From Bdellovibrionales bacterium (lineage in GTDB: Bacteria; Bdellovibrionota; UBA1018; CAIMNF01): a stretch of DNA of 38,309 nt. The position numbers and the translations under genes are program-made. This document shows, one piece after another, positions 15,312 through 24,457 of this stretch; position 1 is the stretch's first letter, and the number at the start of each line of letters is the position of its first letter. Location of the stretch: positions 1 to 38,309 of the forward strand of contig JAGWXK010000013.1 of the NCBI GenBank assembly GCA_018969905.1, given 5' to 3'. The notes under the pieces were generated by a model. It saw only the letters and a program-made list of their open reading frames with translations, did not search any database and was not told the DNA's origin.

Positions 15312-16277
15312 TCAGGCCGGCGGAGTGGCGGTGACGATGGAGTAGAAAAGTGGCATTCCCACTGTGATATTTACCGGAAACGTAACCCCTAAAGCCATCG
15401 GGATGTAGAGGCCCGGATCCGCTTTCGGAACGGCCAGGCGAAGGGTAGCCGGAACCGCAATGTACGAGGCGCTTGCGGCAAGAATTGCGAACAGAAAACG
15501 GTTTGCGGGATCTGAGGTGGCCCACTGGCTGCAATAGGCGGTCCAACACCCATTCAGTATCGGCAGGGTCAGGGCCAGGCTGATTGCCCAGGGGCCATAG
15601 GCCAAAAAGGTCTTGATGCGTTTCACGGTCAGCATTCCCATCTCGAGAAGGAAGATGGCAAGAAATCCTTTGAAGATATCAGTGGCAAACGGCTTGATTC
15701 CCTCCGCCTGGTGGGCGTCGGCCACGATTCCGATCACAAGACTCCCAACAACCATCAGAATGCTTCCGTTGGTGAGGGAGTGGTGAAGAACTTTGGTGAA
15801 GGAAACCTTGGAATCCCGATCGTACCAGTTGATCAGGGAAACACCCACGATGATTGCCGGGGCCTCCATGGCGGCCATGACCGCAACCATGTGCCCACCG
15901 GCATGCAAGCCTTGGAGTTCAAGAAAGCTGTTTGCAGCAACAAAAGTGACCGCACTCACGGATCCATATGTGGATGCGATGGCCCCGGCATCCGAAATCG
16001 AGAAAACCCTTTTTAGTGAGAAAAACAACGCGGTCGGAATGATGGAAGCAAGGAAGATTCCGAAGAGCAGCCCCCGACTGACCTCGTCCGTAAAACCGCT
16101 GTGCGCGAGTTCCTGCCCACCCCGGAAGCCGATGGAAAAAAGCAGATAAAGTGAAATGAATTTTATGGTGTGTGGCGGAATTTCAAGGTCACTTTTTACG
16201 AGAGATGCGAAGGCTCCCAAAACAAAAAAAAGGAGAGTCGGGTTCGTTAGGTTTGCGATCAGGATATCGTGTTGCAT
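15312..16277 (-). CDS. sbtA: SbtA-family sodium-dependent bicarbonate permease
   Basis: The 321-residue inner-membrane protein matches the SbtA family (DUF897): about ten hydrophobic helices, with family motifs YLLFSIGFRGG near residue 44, STYGSVSAVTFVAA near 104, HMVAVMAAMEAPAIIVG near 130, and ASASYIAVPATLRLAVP near 263, plus ALGVTFPVNITVG near the end. SbtA is a high-affinity Na+/HCO3- symporter in cyanobacteria; many non-photosynthetic bacteria carry relatives. Its usual PII-like partner SbtB is not seen next to it. The start ATG at 16277 has no clear Shine-Dalgarno sequence; the gene lies 40 bases after an exported-protein gene. With SulP and DAB at 3584-10427 it makes a second kind of carbon uptake in the window. 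Confidence 0.9.
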   Translation of the reverse strand: MQHDILIANLTNPTLLFFVLGAFASLVKSDLEIPPHTIKFISLYLLFSIGFRGGQELAHSGFTDEVSRGLLFGIFLASIIPTALFFSLKRVFSISDAGAIASTYGSVSAVTFVAANSFLELQGLHAGGHMVAVMAAMEAPAIIVGVSLINWYDRDSKVSFTKVLHHSLTNGSILMVVGSLVIGIVADAHQAEGIKPFATDIFKGFLAIFLLEMGMLTVKRIKTFLAYGPWAISLALTLPILNGCWTAYCSQWATSDPANRFLFAILAASASYIAVPATLRLAVPKADPGLYIPMALGVTFPVNITVGMPLFYSIVTATPPA

Positions 16278-16317
16278 AATTTGGAAAGAGGGACCTTGCG
16301 ATGGGGCGGCCCGGATC

Positions 16318-16860
16318 CTAGTTTCGGGACTTCATTCCATCCACGAACTTCTTCAGAAGAGCGCTTTGAATGTTTCTGGACCATGGTTCAACCTGGGTCA
16401 TATCTGAAAAATGATAACTTTGAACAAAATCAGGACCGACCGTCACGGCATCAATCGTATCCGGAATGAGTATCTCTGAAGGCTTTTCGAAGTGACACTC
16501 CACCTGTGCATTCTTCGTGAAGTCCCGAACCACGGGTCTTCCCAGAACATTCTTGGATTCCGGAAACTCGATTCCGACTCCGTCTTCAGTGACTCTGGCG
16601 TCCGGCAGTTCCTGGGGGCCTCTGCCGGTGAATGCGGTTGATCCTTCCTTTCGGGTGACACCGACCCAACTGGTGTAATACCGTGTTCCGTTAACTTCGG
16701 GACTGACCACGAGAGTGGAGGCCACAGGAGGAAATTGGCCCCTGCGAAGATCCAGGTTGTGACAAATCAGGTAACTGGTTTTGAGATCGCTGATGGTTTG
16801 TGCATGGACTGGGCTCAAGAAAAGACCGAGGATCTTGAGGGCAAAAATACTCGAAAACAT
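16318..16860 (-). CDS. Exported protein, unknown function
   Basis: The 180-residue product starts MFSSIFALKILGLFLSP with a signal peptide (cleavage near VHAQT). The mature part has a single pair of cysteines (C33, C122, approximate) and a beta-rich pattern (TLVVSPEV, RYYTSWVGV, GVGIEFPE). No family is recognised. It sits on the minus strand immediately before sbtA (40-base gap), so it may be co-transcribed with it and could be a periplasmic helper; this rests on position alone. GTTCACG precedes the start; no strong ribosome binding site is visible. Confidence 0.7.
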   Translation of the reverse strand: MFSSIFALKILGLFLSPVHAQTISDLKTSYLICHNLDLRRGQFPPVASTLVVSPEVNGTRYYTSWVGVTRKEGSTAFTGRGPQELPDARVTEDGVGIEFPESKNVLGRPVVRDFTKNAQVECHFEKPSEILIPDTIDAVTVGPDFVQSYHFSDMTQVEPWSRNIQSALLKKFVDGMKSRN

Positions 16861-17194
16861 CGTGAACTCCCATTGTCAAAAAGATTGTCGTGCCGCAGTG
16901 GGTACATTTAAAAAATTTTTTTGTCAAGTAATTTGATGTGAATGGCACTCAGGAAGGACAATGATTACGATTGCGAGCCATTCAACCCTCATCATACAGC
17001 GGAATGCATTTGCAAAAAGCGCTGCAATTGGCTAAATGAATAGGAACTAAAACACACACTTCCGCATTAACGTGGTGTCAGTTGGGTTCCGAGCCCGCTG
17101 ATTTTGGAAGTGGAGGAAACAACCGCGGGATTCATCAAATCTTTCCAAACAGAAATTTTTGCATTCCCGCTTTAACGAAAAGAAAGGGAAGGCC
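16861..17194. other. Divergent intergenic region before rpsB
   Basis: Leaders of the minus-strand exported gene and of rpsB meet here. There is an AT-rich stretch at 16908-16940, a possible rpsB promoter at 17010-17038, and a possible weak 5-bp stem CCCGC (17094-17098) with GCGGG (17125-17129) in the rpsB leader. Ribosomal-protein S2 leaders are often regulatory, but I see no known motif. No gene is evident. Confidence 0.4.
17010..17038 (+). promoter_or_regulatory. Possible promoter of the rpsB operon
   Basis: TTGCAA (17010-17015), a 17-base spacer and TAAATG (17033-17038), about 150 bases before rpsB. Both hexamers match the sigma-70 consensus at only four positions. Chosen because a long leader is expected before rpsB. 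Confidence 0.3.
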
Positions 17195-18046
17195 ATGCCA
17201 ACCATCTCAATGAAAGACATGCTCGAAGCAGGAGTTCACTTCGGACATCAAACCAATCACTGGAACCCAAAAATGAAACCTTACGTCTACGGTGCCCGCA
17301 ACGGGATCTACATCGTGGATCTTCAGCAAACGGTTGAGCGCGCGCGCAAGGCTTGCGATTTTCTGAAGTCTGTTGCAGGCGACGGTAAAAAAGTCATCTT
17401 CGTTGGAACGAAGAAGCAGGCTCGTGAAGTGATCGAGACCGAAGCAAAGCGTGCAAACATGTACTATGTGACCGAGCGCTGGCTCGGCGGAATGCTCACC
17501 AACTTCCAAACCGTGAAAGCATCCATCGATCGCCTGAAAAAGATCGAAGCCTTGAAGGCATCCGAAGGCTGGAACGATTACACCAAGAAAGAACAATCCG
17601 GCTTTGATCGTGAACTCGTAAAATTGAAGCGGGGCTTGGGCGGTATCCAGGAAATGAAAAAACTTCCTGGCGCGATGTTCATCGTGGACACCACCAAGGA
17701 ATCCAACGCCATCAAGGAAGCCCGTCGCCTTGGAATTCCTACGATTGCGATCGTCGACACCAACTGTGATCCTTCCGGAATCGATTTCGTGATTCCAGGC
17801 AATGACGATGCATTTCGTTCCGTATCACTTTTTGCAAAAATGATGGCAGATGCCTGCATTGAAGGTGCGGCGATTCACCAGGAAAAACTTCGTGCCGCAG
17901 GTGCTGCAGCATCCGAGAAGGATGATGCAGGCAGCGACAAGAAGGTTTCCCGTTTCGAAGGGGACATTGATCTGAAGGGTGTGGACGCGGCTGACCTCGA
18001 AGCCATGGATCAGACCGAGACTCCTGACGCCACTGAAACCAAATAA
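17195..18046 (+). CDS. rpsB: 30S ribosomal protein S2
   Basis: Small-subunit ribosomal protein S2. The 283-residue product has every family landmark: [19 protein letters not shown] at the N-terminus, [51 protein letters not shown], and the C-terminal [20 protein letters not shown]. The start ATG at 17195 follows AAGGGAAGG; the upstream frame (to 17159) is excluded by the usual N-terminus. The acidic C-terminal tail (from about residue 245) is longer than in E. coli S2 and rich in Asp, Glu and Thr. It is followed after 19 bases by tsf, the normal order. Confidence 0.97.
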   Translation: MPTISMKDMLEAGVHFGHQTNHWNPKMKPYVYGARNGIYIVDLQQTVERARKACDFLKSVAGDGKKVIFVGTKKQAREVIETEAKRANMYYVTERWLGGMLTNFQTVKASIDRLKKIEALKASEGWNDYTKKEQSGFDRELVKLKRGLGGIQEMKKLPGAMFIVDTTKESNAIKEARRLGIPTIAIVDTNCDPSGIDFVIPGNDDAFRSVSLFAKMMADACIEGAAIHQEKLRAAGAAASEKDDAGSDKKVSRFEGDIDLKGVDAADLEAMDQTETPDATETK

Positions 18047-18065
18047 CCCGAAAGGACGATTGATC

Positions 18066-18971
18066 ATGCAAATCACTGCAGAACAGGTATCAAAATTGCG
18101 TGAGCGCACGGGCGCCGGGATGATGGACTGTAAAAAGGCCCTCACCGAAAACGCGGGTGACTTCGACAAAGCGGTTGAATACTTGCGCAAAAAAGGGATC
18201 GCTTCCGCTGCCAAGAAAACCGGTCGTACCGCTAAAGAGGGAACGGTGTTCTCCCTGATCGACGCGGACAACAAGGCGGCGGTTCTCGTGGAAGTGAACT
18301 GCGAGACCGACTTTGTGGCAAAGACCGAGAACTTCCAGAAGTTCGTCGCTCAGATCGCAAAGCACATTGCAAAAGCCAACCCTGAAACTCCGGCAGCCCT
18401 TCTGGCACAGAAGATGGATGCAGGAAAGACCGTCGAAGACTTCGTAAAGGAAGGAATCGCGTCTTTGGGTGAAAACATGATGGTTCGCCGCTTCGTTCGC
18501 TACCCACTGGGTGGCGGCAAGGAAGTGAAGAGCTACATTCACATGGGTGGCAAAGTGGGCGTATTGGTCGAAGTGGCGCTTGCCAACGCGGGCAAGGCGA
18601 CTGCCGAGCCATTCACCACCTTCATTCGTGATGTTTCCATGCACATCGCGGCGGCAAGCCCGCTTTATCTGAAGTCTGATGAGGTTCCGGCGGATGTGAT
18701 TTCCAAAGAAAAGGAAATCGCACTTGCCCAGCTTCAGGGACAAAACAAGCCTGCCGATGTTCTTGAAAAAATCGCTTCAGGCAAAATCAACAAGTACTTC
18801 GAGGAAACTTGTCTTCTGAAGCAGAAATTCGTGAAAGACGACAAGAAAACGATTGAGGCGCTGACCAACGAAACCGGAAAAGCGATGGGCGAAAGCCTCG
18901 CGATCACCCGGTTCACCCGGTATGTTCTGGGTGAAGGCGTGGAAGTCACCTCGGAAGAAACCCAACACTAA
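18066..18971 (+). CDS. tsf: Translation elongation factor Ts
   Basis: EF-Ts, the guanine nucleotide exchange factor of EF-Tu. The 301-residue product starts [20 protein letters not shown] and has the canonical [19 protein letters not shown] helix, then [19 protein letters not shown], followed by the two-part dimerisation core. The ATG at 18066 follows AAAGGA after about 11 bases. A strong terminator follows 9 bases after the stop, immediately before pyrH, so rpsB-tsf is a distinct transcription unit with possible read-through. Confidence 0.97.
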   Translation: MQITAEQVSKLRERTGAGMMDCKKALTENAGDFDKAVEYLRKKGIASAAKKTGRTAKEGTVFSLIDADNKAAVLVEVNCETDFVAKTENFQKFVAQIAKHIAKANPETPAALLAQKMDAGKTVEDFVKEGIASLGENMMVRRFVRYPLGGGKEVKSYIHMGGKVGVLVEVALANAGKATAEPFTTFIRDVSMHIAAASPLYLKSDEVPADVISKEKEIALAQLQGQNKPADVLEKIASGKINKYFEETCLLKQKFVKDDKKTIEALTNETGKAMGESLAITRFTRYVLGEGVEVTSEETQH

Positions 18972-18980
18972 TAAGGCACA

Positions 18981-19013
18981 GGGCCTTGATCGCAGGATCA
19001 AGGCCCTTTTTTT
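18981..19013 (+). terminator. Strong intrinsic terminator between tsf and pyrH
   Basis: An 11-bp perfect stem (GGGCCTTGATC at 18981-18991 with its complement at 18996-19006), loop GCAG, then seven T residues (19007-19013). The pyrH ATG is at 19018, only 4 bases after the T-run. The stem's own AAGG (19000-19003) is the only Shine-Dalgarno-like sequence for pyrH, so the hairpin would hide it. Confidence 0.9.
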
Positions 19014-19017
19014 CATC

Positions 19018-19734
19018 ATGAAGCGCGAACATTACAAAAGAGTTTTGCTGAAGGTCTCGGGCGAGGCCCTTGCGGGCGAGCAGGGATTTGGAATTGACAC
19101 CGATGTTCTGGATGGCATTGCCAATGAGATCCAGGCAATCCAGAAGTCCGGGATCGAGGTGGCAATCGTTGTCGGCGGAGGAAACATCTTCCGCGGGGTA
19201 AAGGGCGCGACCCGTGGAATGGATCGCGCAACTGCGGACTACATGGGTATGTTGGCCACCGTTCTCAATTGTCTCGCACTTCAAGATGCTTTGGAGCGCA
19301 AAGGGGTTTTCACCCGGGTTCAATCCGCAATCGAAATGCGCGCGCTCGCGGAACCGTACATTCGTCGGAAGGCTGTTCGTCACCTAGAAAAGGGACGAGT
19401 TGTGATTTTTGCAGCGGGTGTGGGAAGTCCATACTTCACCACGGATACCACCGCCGCACTTCGAGCGATGGAGATGAATTGTCAGGTGCTTCTGAAAGCC
19501 ACCAGTGTGGATGGAATTTACACTGCCGACCCTAAGCTTCACCCGGAAGCAACCAAGTTCGAGCAGCTGACCTATATGGATGTTCTTCAAAAAGGCCTCA
19601 AGGTGATGGATTCGACTGCTATCTCACTTTGCATGGACAACAAGCTTCCGATCATTGTTTTCAACCTTCGCGCAAAAGGTGCGATGGAAAAAGTTACCCA
19701 AGGCCAGACCATCGGGACCCTGGTCCACATTTGA
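19018..19734 (+). CDS. pyrH: UMP kinase
   Basis: Uridylate kinase of the amino-acid-kinase fold, converting UMP to UDP. The 238-residue product keeps [46 protein letters not shown], and the C-terminal [20 protein letters not shown]. The start is taken at 19018 because the N-terminus matches the family. It is unusual: no free Shine-Dalgarno sequence exists, and a terminator hairpin ends 4 bases before the ATG, so expression must come from read-through, a promoter inside tsf, or leaderless-like initiation. It precedes frr by 27 bases. Confidence 0.96.
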   Translation: MKREHYKRVLLKVSGEALAGEQGFGIDTDVLDGIANEIQAIQKSGIEVAIVVGGGNIFRGVKGATRGMDRATADYMGMLATVLNCLALQDALERKGVFTRVQSAIEMRALAEPYIRRKAVRHLEKGRVVIFAAGVGSPYFTTDTTAALRAMEMNCQVLLKATSVDGIYTADPKLHPEATKFEQLTYMDVLQKGLKVMDSTAISLCMDNKLPIIVFNLRAKGAMEKVTQGQTIGTLVHI

Positions 19735-19761
19735 TTTGATTCAAGAATAAGGAGAATCGCG

Positions 19762-20316
19762 ATGTCAAACGTAATGAACGAACTTTCAGCAAACACGGAT
19801 AAGAGCATTCAGGCCCTTCAAAAGGACCTGCTTAAGGTCCGCACCGGTCGTGCTTCCACCGCACTGATCGATCATGTGCATGTGGACTACTACGGATCCA
19901 AAACCCCGATCACCCAGGTGGCGAACCTCACGACCCCCGATGCGCGCACCATCCAGATCGTGGCATGGGAACCCTCTATGCTCGGCGCCATTGAAAAGGC
20001 GATTTTTGAAGCGAACGTTGGATTCACTCCGCAGAATGACGGAAAAGTGATCCGCATCACCATGCCGCCGCTTACCGAAGAGCGCCGCAAGGAAATGGTA
20101 AAGATGATCAAGAAGGTGGGCGAGGATACCAAGATCGCAATCCGCAACCACCGCCGCGATGCGAACGAAGCGGTGAAGAAGCAGGAAAAGGACAAGGCGA
20201 TTTCTGCCGATGAGTCCAAGAAGTTTCAGGAGCAGATCCAAAAGAAAACCGACGACAAGGTCGCTGAAGTCGACAAGATCATCGCTACCAAAGAAAAAGA
20301 GATCATGACCCTCTAG
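19762..20316 (+). CDS. frr: Ribosome recycling factor
   Basis: RRF splits post-termination ribosomes with EF-G. The 184-residue product has the family's typical length and motifs: LRTGRAST variant (KVRTGRASTALIDHVHVDYYGS), PDARTIQIVAWEPSML, FTPQNDGKVIRITMPPLTEERR, and a charged coiled-coil C-terminus. AAGGAG lies about 8 bases before the ATG. It follows pyrH and precedes uppS by only 2 bases, the standard order in proteobacteria. Confidence 0.97.
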   Translation: MSNVMNELSANTDKSIQALQKDLLKVRTGRASTALIDHVHVDYYGSKTPITQVANLTTPDARTIQIVAWEPSMLGAIEKAIFEANVGFTPQNDGKVIRITMPPLTEERRKEMVKMIKKVGEDTKIAIRNHRRDANEAVKKQEKDKAISADESKKFQEQIQKKTDDKVAEVDKIIATKEKEIMTL

Positions 20317-20318
20317 TC

Positions 20319-21035
20319 GTGTTGAACGAGTCTCTTCCCCGACATGTAGCAATCATTATGGATGGGAACGGGCGGTGGGCAACCGCCCGCGGCTATCCTC
20401 GTTTCTATGGACATATTCGGGGTGCGGCCCGAGTGAAAGAGATCGTGCGGTTTTCGCGCGAGACCGGAATCAAGGCGCTCACGCTGTATGCATTCTCGAC
20501 GGAAAACTGGAAGCGTCCCGAAGAGGAGCTTTCGGTACTTTGGAAGATCCTGAAGAAATACCTCAAGCGCGAAGTGCATGAGCTGAAAAAACAGGGAATT
20601 CGTCTGCACGTCATCGGGGAGATTGATCGTCTGCCCAAAGATGCGGGAGCGGAACTTAAGGCAGCCATCGAAACCTTGTCAGCAGGACGCGAGATGAATC
20701 TCACCTTTGCTCTTTCCTACGGTGGTAGGGCTGAGATCGTGGAGGCAGCGCGATTGATCGCCAAGGATGCGGTCAAAGGAAGGATTGATCCAGCAAGGAT
20801 CACCGAGGCGGATTTTGCTGCGAAACTCTTTACCGCCGAACTACCAGATCACGGAGATGTGGATCTACTGATTCGAACGAGCGGGGAGATGCGGGTCAGC
20901 AACTTTCTTCTCTGGCAGTGTTCCTACGCGGAATTCGATTTTCCAGAAGTACAATGGCCGGAGTTCACGGTGGAGGAGTTCCGGAAATCGCTAGGGCTTT
21001 TTTCGTCGCGAAAGCGGCGCTTTGGAGGCGTATGA
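20319..21035 (+). CDS. uppS: Undecaprenyl diphosphate synthase
   Basis: Cis-prenyltransferase that makes the C55 lipid carrier for peptidoglycan and LPS synthesis. The 238-residue product shows HVAIIMDGNGRWA with catalytic D15, then TLYAFSTENWKRP, and LLIRTSGEMRVSNFLLWQ (usually RTGGE, here RTSGE). The start GTG at 20319 is 2 bases after the frr stop; a TTG follows as the next codon. The 3' end overlaps cdsA (ATGA), with GGAGG inside uppS serving cdsA. Confidence 0.96.
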   Translation: MLNESLPRHVAIIMDGNGRWATARGYPRFYGHIRGAARVKEIVRFSRETGIKALTLYAFSTENWKRPEEELSVLWKILKKYLKREVHELKKQGIRLHVIGEIDRLPKDAGAELKAAIETLSAGREMNLTFALSYGGRAEIVEAARLIAKDAVKGRIDPARITEADFAAKLFTAELPDHGDVDLLIRTSGEMRVSNFLLWQCSYAEFDFPEVQWPEFTVEEFRKSLGLFSSRKRRFGGV

Positions 21036-21898
21036 GTCAGAATCTGAAGCTCCGTGTATTGACAGCCTTGGTGGGGGTTCCGGTGATTCTGGCTCTGCTC
21101 ACCATGATGGGAATCGAGGGAGTCGCATTCCTCTCCTGGGTCGTTTCGATGGGAATGCTCTATGAGTATTGCCGGATGTGTTTCAATCTCGAGGACTCGA
21201 GGCAAAAAACCGTCCTTGCACTCGCGGCCAATACCTTCATTCATGCGTTCAATTATGTCATTCCGACGGGGCTTGGACTTTCATTCATTACCGTGGTGCC
21301 GTCATTTGTTTTCTTCACCGTCTTTCTTTTCATGGTGCCGCGCTTGTTTCATTACAAGGGCAAGGAGTTTCTCAATACGAATGAAGGGGTTGCGGTTCTT
21401 CGCAGCCATGTTCAGGAGCTGATGGCGCTTTGCTTTGGGATGATTTACTGCGTTATATTTCCGATTTTAATGGTGGGAATCCGTGAGTTCAGTGATGGGC
21501 AACATTGGTTGATCCTTACCTTGATCATCATTTGGGCGAGTGATTCCTTCGCCTATTTTGTGGGCCTCAGATTTGGAAAGCATCGTCTTTATGAAACCAT
21601 CAGTCCAAAAAAATCCTGGGAGGGCGCCTTCGGTGGGGCGCTGGGGGCGGTTTTGCTCTCGGTTCTTTACTCCCGCTTCTTTCTGCCGCGGGAGTCGATC
21701 TACTTCATCGTGCCAGTGGCCATGATCCTGAGTGCAGTGGGAATCATTGGGGATTTGGCCGAGAGCCTCCTCAAAAGGGCCTTTCAGATGAAGGATTCGG
21801 GTTCCATTCTTCCCGGACACGGAGGGTTTTTGGATCGCTTTGACGGGGTAGTTTTTGCGCTCCCGGTCATGTACGGAATTTTACGGTTTTTTGCCTGA
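21032..21898 (+). CDS. cdsA: Phosphatidate cytidylyltransferase
   Basis: CDP-diacylglycerol synthase, an inner-membrane enzyme making CDP-DAG from CTP and phosphatidate. The 288-residue product has about eight hydrophobic helices and the family signature SDSFAYFVGLRFGKHRLY followed by SPKKSWEGAFGG, ending with the LPGHGGFLDRFDGV motif. The start ATG at 21032 overlaps the uppS stop and has GGAGG 3-8 bases upstream; the longer frame is ruled out. Its product feeds pssA (24458-25207). Confidence 0.96.
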   Translation: MSQNLKLRVLTALVGVPVILALLTMMGIEGVAFLSWVVSMGMLYEYCRMCFNLEDSRQKTVLALAANTFIHAFNYVIPTGLGLSFITVVPSFVFFTVFLFMVPRLFHYKGKEFLNTNEGVAVLRSHVQELMALCFGMIYCVIFPILMVGIREFSDGQHWLILTLIIIWASDSFAYFVGLRFGKHRLYETISPKKSWEGAFGGALGAVLLSVLYSRFFLPRESIYFIVPVAMILSAVGIIGDLAESLLKRAFQMKDSGSILPGHGGFLDRFDGVVFALPVMYGILRFFA

Positions 21899-21940
21899 GA
21901 AATCGGTATGATCAGGCTTTAAGAAAAAGGTAGGTGCGTC

Positions 21941-23563
21941 GTGCTTTCAATCCTTGGTTTCGTTTTGGTGTTGATCCCGCTTGTGGTCGTTCATGAGCTT
22001 GGCCATTTTCTTTTTGCAAAGCTTTTCAAGGTCAGGGCAGACGCATTCTCTGTTGGTTTCGGACCTGTGCTCCTCAAGAGGAAATGGGGAGAAACCGAAT
22101 TTCGGCTTTCTGCGATTCCTTTGGGGGGATACGTAAAGCTTCTCGGCGAAGATCCAAGTGTAGAGCTTCCAGAAGAGGACCGGAAGCGCTCCCTTCATGC
22201 CCAAAAGCCTTGGAAAAGGTTTTTCATATTTTTTGGAGGTCCACTTTTCAATTTCATCTGGGCTGCAATGGTCTTCATGGCCATGATGGCGATCGGTGAG
22301 CCACAAATCTCAACGGTAGTGGGAAGGGTTCTTCATGATTCACCGGCTGCCAAAGCCGGAATCACCGCGGGAGACAAGATTCGTGCGATCGATGGAACCC
22401 CGGTTGACAAGCTTGAGGACCTCTACACGCTTCTGACGGACAAGGCATCCACAGAAGTAGAGCTCACCTTGGAGCGCCAGGGTAAGTCTGTCCCCGTACG
22501 CTTTATGACCGGAAGCGAGGAAGGCTTCAGTGTTTATGGAGAAAAGAAAAACGTGGGTACCATTGAGGGGATCATTCCGAGCGGGAGATCGACCCGGATT
22601 GGGATCTCAAGCCCCGATTCAATTGCTGCAAAAGCAGGCATCAAAACCGGCGATGAAGTGGTTTCGATTGCCGGAGGTCCGGTTAAAACGTTCGAGGAGC
22701 TTGAGACCGCATATGCAGGGCTTAAGCCTGCTCCAAGCGCTCCTCTTTTGCTCAGAATCAAGAGCGGGGAAGCCGAGCGCGAGGTCAGCCTTTCCGGAAA
22801 ATGGAGCGGGGATCTTGGAGTCGACTTCGGAATCCATTCCACCGAGCTTTTCATAGAGCAGGCCGTTTCAGGAACTCCCGCTGACAAGGCTGGAATCAAA
22901 AAGATGGACCAGTTGATTGCCGTGAACGGAACCCCGATCCGGAGCTTCTTCGAGCTGAGGCGAAAGATTCAGAAGTCCGGTGAGGATCATGGCAAAGTCA
23001 CTGTGACCGTCGTTCGCGACGGCAAGACCATGACCTTCGAAATCATTCCTCAGGAAACCACAGAGCGCGACCCGCTGCTGAAAAAGCTCAAACAATATAC
23101 AATCGGGGTCATGCCTATGGCCTCGATGCTTGAGCCTGTAATGGTGATCGAGAGGACCCTGAATCCGTTCAAACTCTTGTTCAAGGGCACGGAGCGCATG
23201 ATTGATCTTTCAAAAAAGAACATCGTTTCCATCTACAAGATGATCATGGGGCAGGTTTCTGTGAAGTCACTCGGTGGCCCGATTCTGATCGGCAAGCTCG
23301 CGGGTGATTCGATTTCCCGCGGACTGCTTGATTTCCTCAAGATGATGGCGATTTTGTCCATCGGTCTCGGGGTCCTGAACATTCTGCCGATTCCCGTTCT
23401 CGATGGCGGCCACATTGTGCTTCTGGGAATCGAGGCGGTCCGCGGCAGGGCGCTGTCGCTCAAACAAATTGAAGTCGTGCAAAGTGTCGGCTTGGCGGTC
23501 ATTTTGTTCATCATGATCATTGTGATGAAAAATGACATCTCAAGGCTCCCGATCTTCAACTGA
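21941..23563 (+). CDS. rseP: RIP zinc metalloprotease RseP with three PDZ domains
   Basis: Site-2-type intramembrane protease that cleaves anti-sigma factors and signal peptides in the inner membrane. H18-E19-xx-H22 in VVHELGHFLF is the zinc motif; the second motif NILPIPVLDGGH (about residues 480-492) supplies the third ligand Asp. At 540 residues it is longer than E. coli RseP (450). The extra length is in the periplasmic part, where I see three PDZ-like repeats: about residues 122-200 (SPAAKAGITAGDKIRAIDG), 215-290 (SIAAKAGIKTGDEVVSIAG) and 300-372 (TPADKAGIKKMDQLIAVNG). The start is the GTG at 21941. Gene order lacks dxr, often found between cdsA and rseP. Confidence 0.94.
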   Translation: MLSILGFVLVLIPLVVVHELGHFLFAKLFKVRADAFSVGFGPVLLKRKWGETEFRLSAIPLGGYVKLLGEDPSVELPEEDRKRSLHAQKPWKRFFIFFGGPLFNFIWAAMVFMAMMAIGEPQISTVVGRVLHDSPAAKAGITAGDKIRAIDGTPVDKLEDLYTLLTDKASTEVELTLERQGKSVPVRFMTGSEEGFSVYGEKKNVGTIEGIIPSGRSTRIGISSPDSIAAKAGIKTGDEVVSIAGGPVKTFEELETAYAGLKPAPSAPLLLRIKSGEAEREVSLSGKWSGDLGVDFGIHSTELFIEQAVSGTPADKAGIKKMDQLIAVNGTPIRSFFELRRKIQKSGEDHGKVTVTVVRDGKTMTFEIIPQETTERDPLLKKLKQYTIGVMPMASMLEPVMVIERTLNPFKLLFKGTERMIDLSKKNIVSIYKMIMGQVSVKSLGGPILIGKLAGDSISRGLLDFLKMMAILSIGLGVLNILPIPVLDGGHIVLLGIEAVRGRALSLKQIEVVQSVGLAVILFIMIIVMKNDISRLPIFN

Positions 23564-23565
23564 TC

Positions 23566-24414
23566 ATGACCGAGCAGACTCGAAAATATCTTGCCTGGGA
23601 TACCTCCTCTCTCACGGGAGTCATTTCCGCATTCGAAGTGCGGGGGGCGGAGTGCAGGACTGTGGTGTCATGGTCGCTGGGGCTTGAAACCTCGAAGCAC
23701 TCCGAGAGGTTGCTTTGGAGCGTTGATTCTGTATTGCAAGGCGCAGGGTGGATTCTTTCTGATTTGCAGGGAATCGCAGTAGGGGTGGGGCCCGGTTCTT
23801 TTACGGGGCTTCGGATTGGCCTTACGACCGCGCGAATGTTGGCCCGCTCGCTTTCAATCCGGCTCATTCCGCTCTCCAGTCTTGCGCTTCTTGCGAGAGG
23901 TGCCACGAGTGCACTTGAGGTTCTGCCTCGTTCAGAAAAGGTACTGGTGATCGCATGCACCGATGCGACCAAGGGAGAGTGGTTCACGCTGATGGGTCAA
24001 CACCGGAAAGTGCGGGATTGCGTCGCAATGGCGGATGGTGATCTTCCTGGAATCTGGGGCCGCGGGGTGATTGAATCAGTGCAGACGCCAGATCAGGTAA
24101 TGAGTGAGGTTGGCGAACGACTGAGAAAGGACTCCGGACTCAAGTGGCTGGCAATCGGTCAATCCGTAGAGCGATATCCTGAACTTTGGGCGAAACTTCC
24201 AAAAAAGTCCCGACTTCAGATTTCTCATATGGATTTGCACCGGATTCGGGGGGAATCGCTTGTAGGACTCGCCTTTGAGGCGATTCAGCAAGGCCTCTTT
24301 CGGGATCCGATCCAAGTGAGGCCGCGGTATTTGCGAGCCTCCGAGGCTGAGGTGAAATTAAAGTCCGGACTCTTGAAGCCAAGTCCTGTTCTTCATCGTG
24401 CCGGAACAGGGTGA
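23566..24414 (+). CDS. tsaB: tRNA threonylcarbamoyladenosine biosynthesis protein TsaB
   Basis: TsaB is the TsaD partner in making the t6A modification on ANN-decoding tRNAs. The 282-residue product shows the N-terminal YLAWDTSS ASKHA-like strand, HSERLLWSVDSVL, and the key AVGVGPGSFTGLRIGLTTAR stretch. It is a little longer than typical TsaB (about 230). The ATG at 23566 starts two bases after the rseP stop, so the two are probably in one transcript. Cytoplasmic. No other t6A gene is in the window. Confidence 0.88.
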   Translation: MTEQTRKYLAWDTSSLTGVISAFEVRGAECRTVVSWSLGLETSKHSERLLWSVDSVLQGAGWILSDLQGIAVGVGPGSFTGLRIGLTTARMLARSLSIRLIPLSSLALLARGATSALEVLPRSEKVLVIACTDATKGEWFTLMGQHRKVRDCVAMADGDLPGIWGRGVIESVQTPDQVMSEVGERLRKDSGLKWLAIGQSVERYPELWAKLPKKSRLQISHMDLHRIRGESLVGLAFEAIQQGLFRDPIQVRPRYLRASEAEVKLKSGLLKPSPVLHRAGTG

Positions 24415-24457
24415 TTCCCTTGCTCCTCTGCATTAATCTGATATAGTTTAAGCCAGT

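Noticed and set aside
15312-16860. SbtB (PII-like) partner next to SbtA
   Set aside because: The neighbouring exported protein has a signal peptide and no PII-like sequence.
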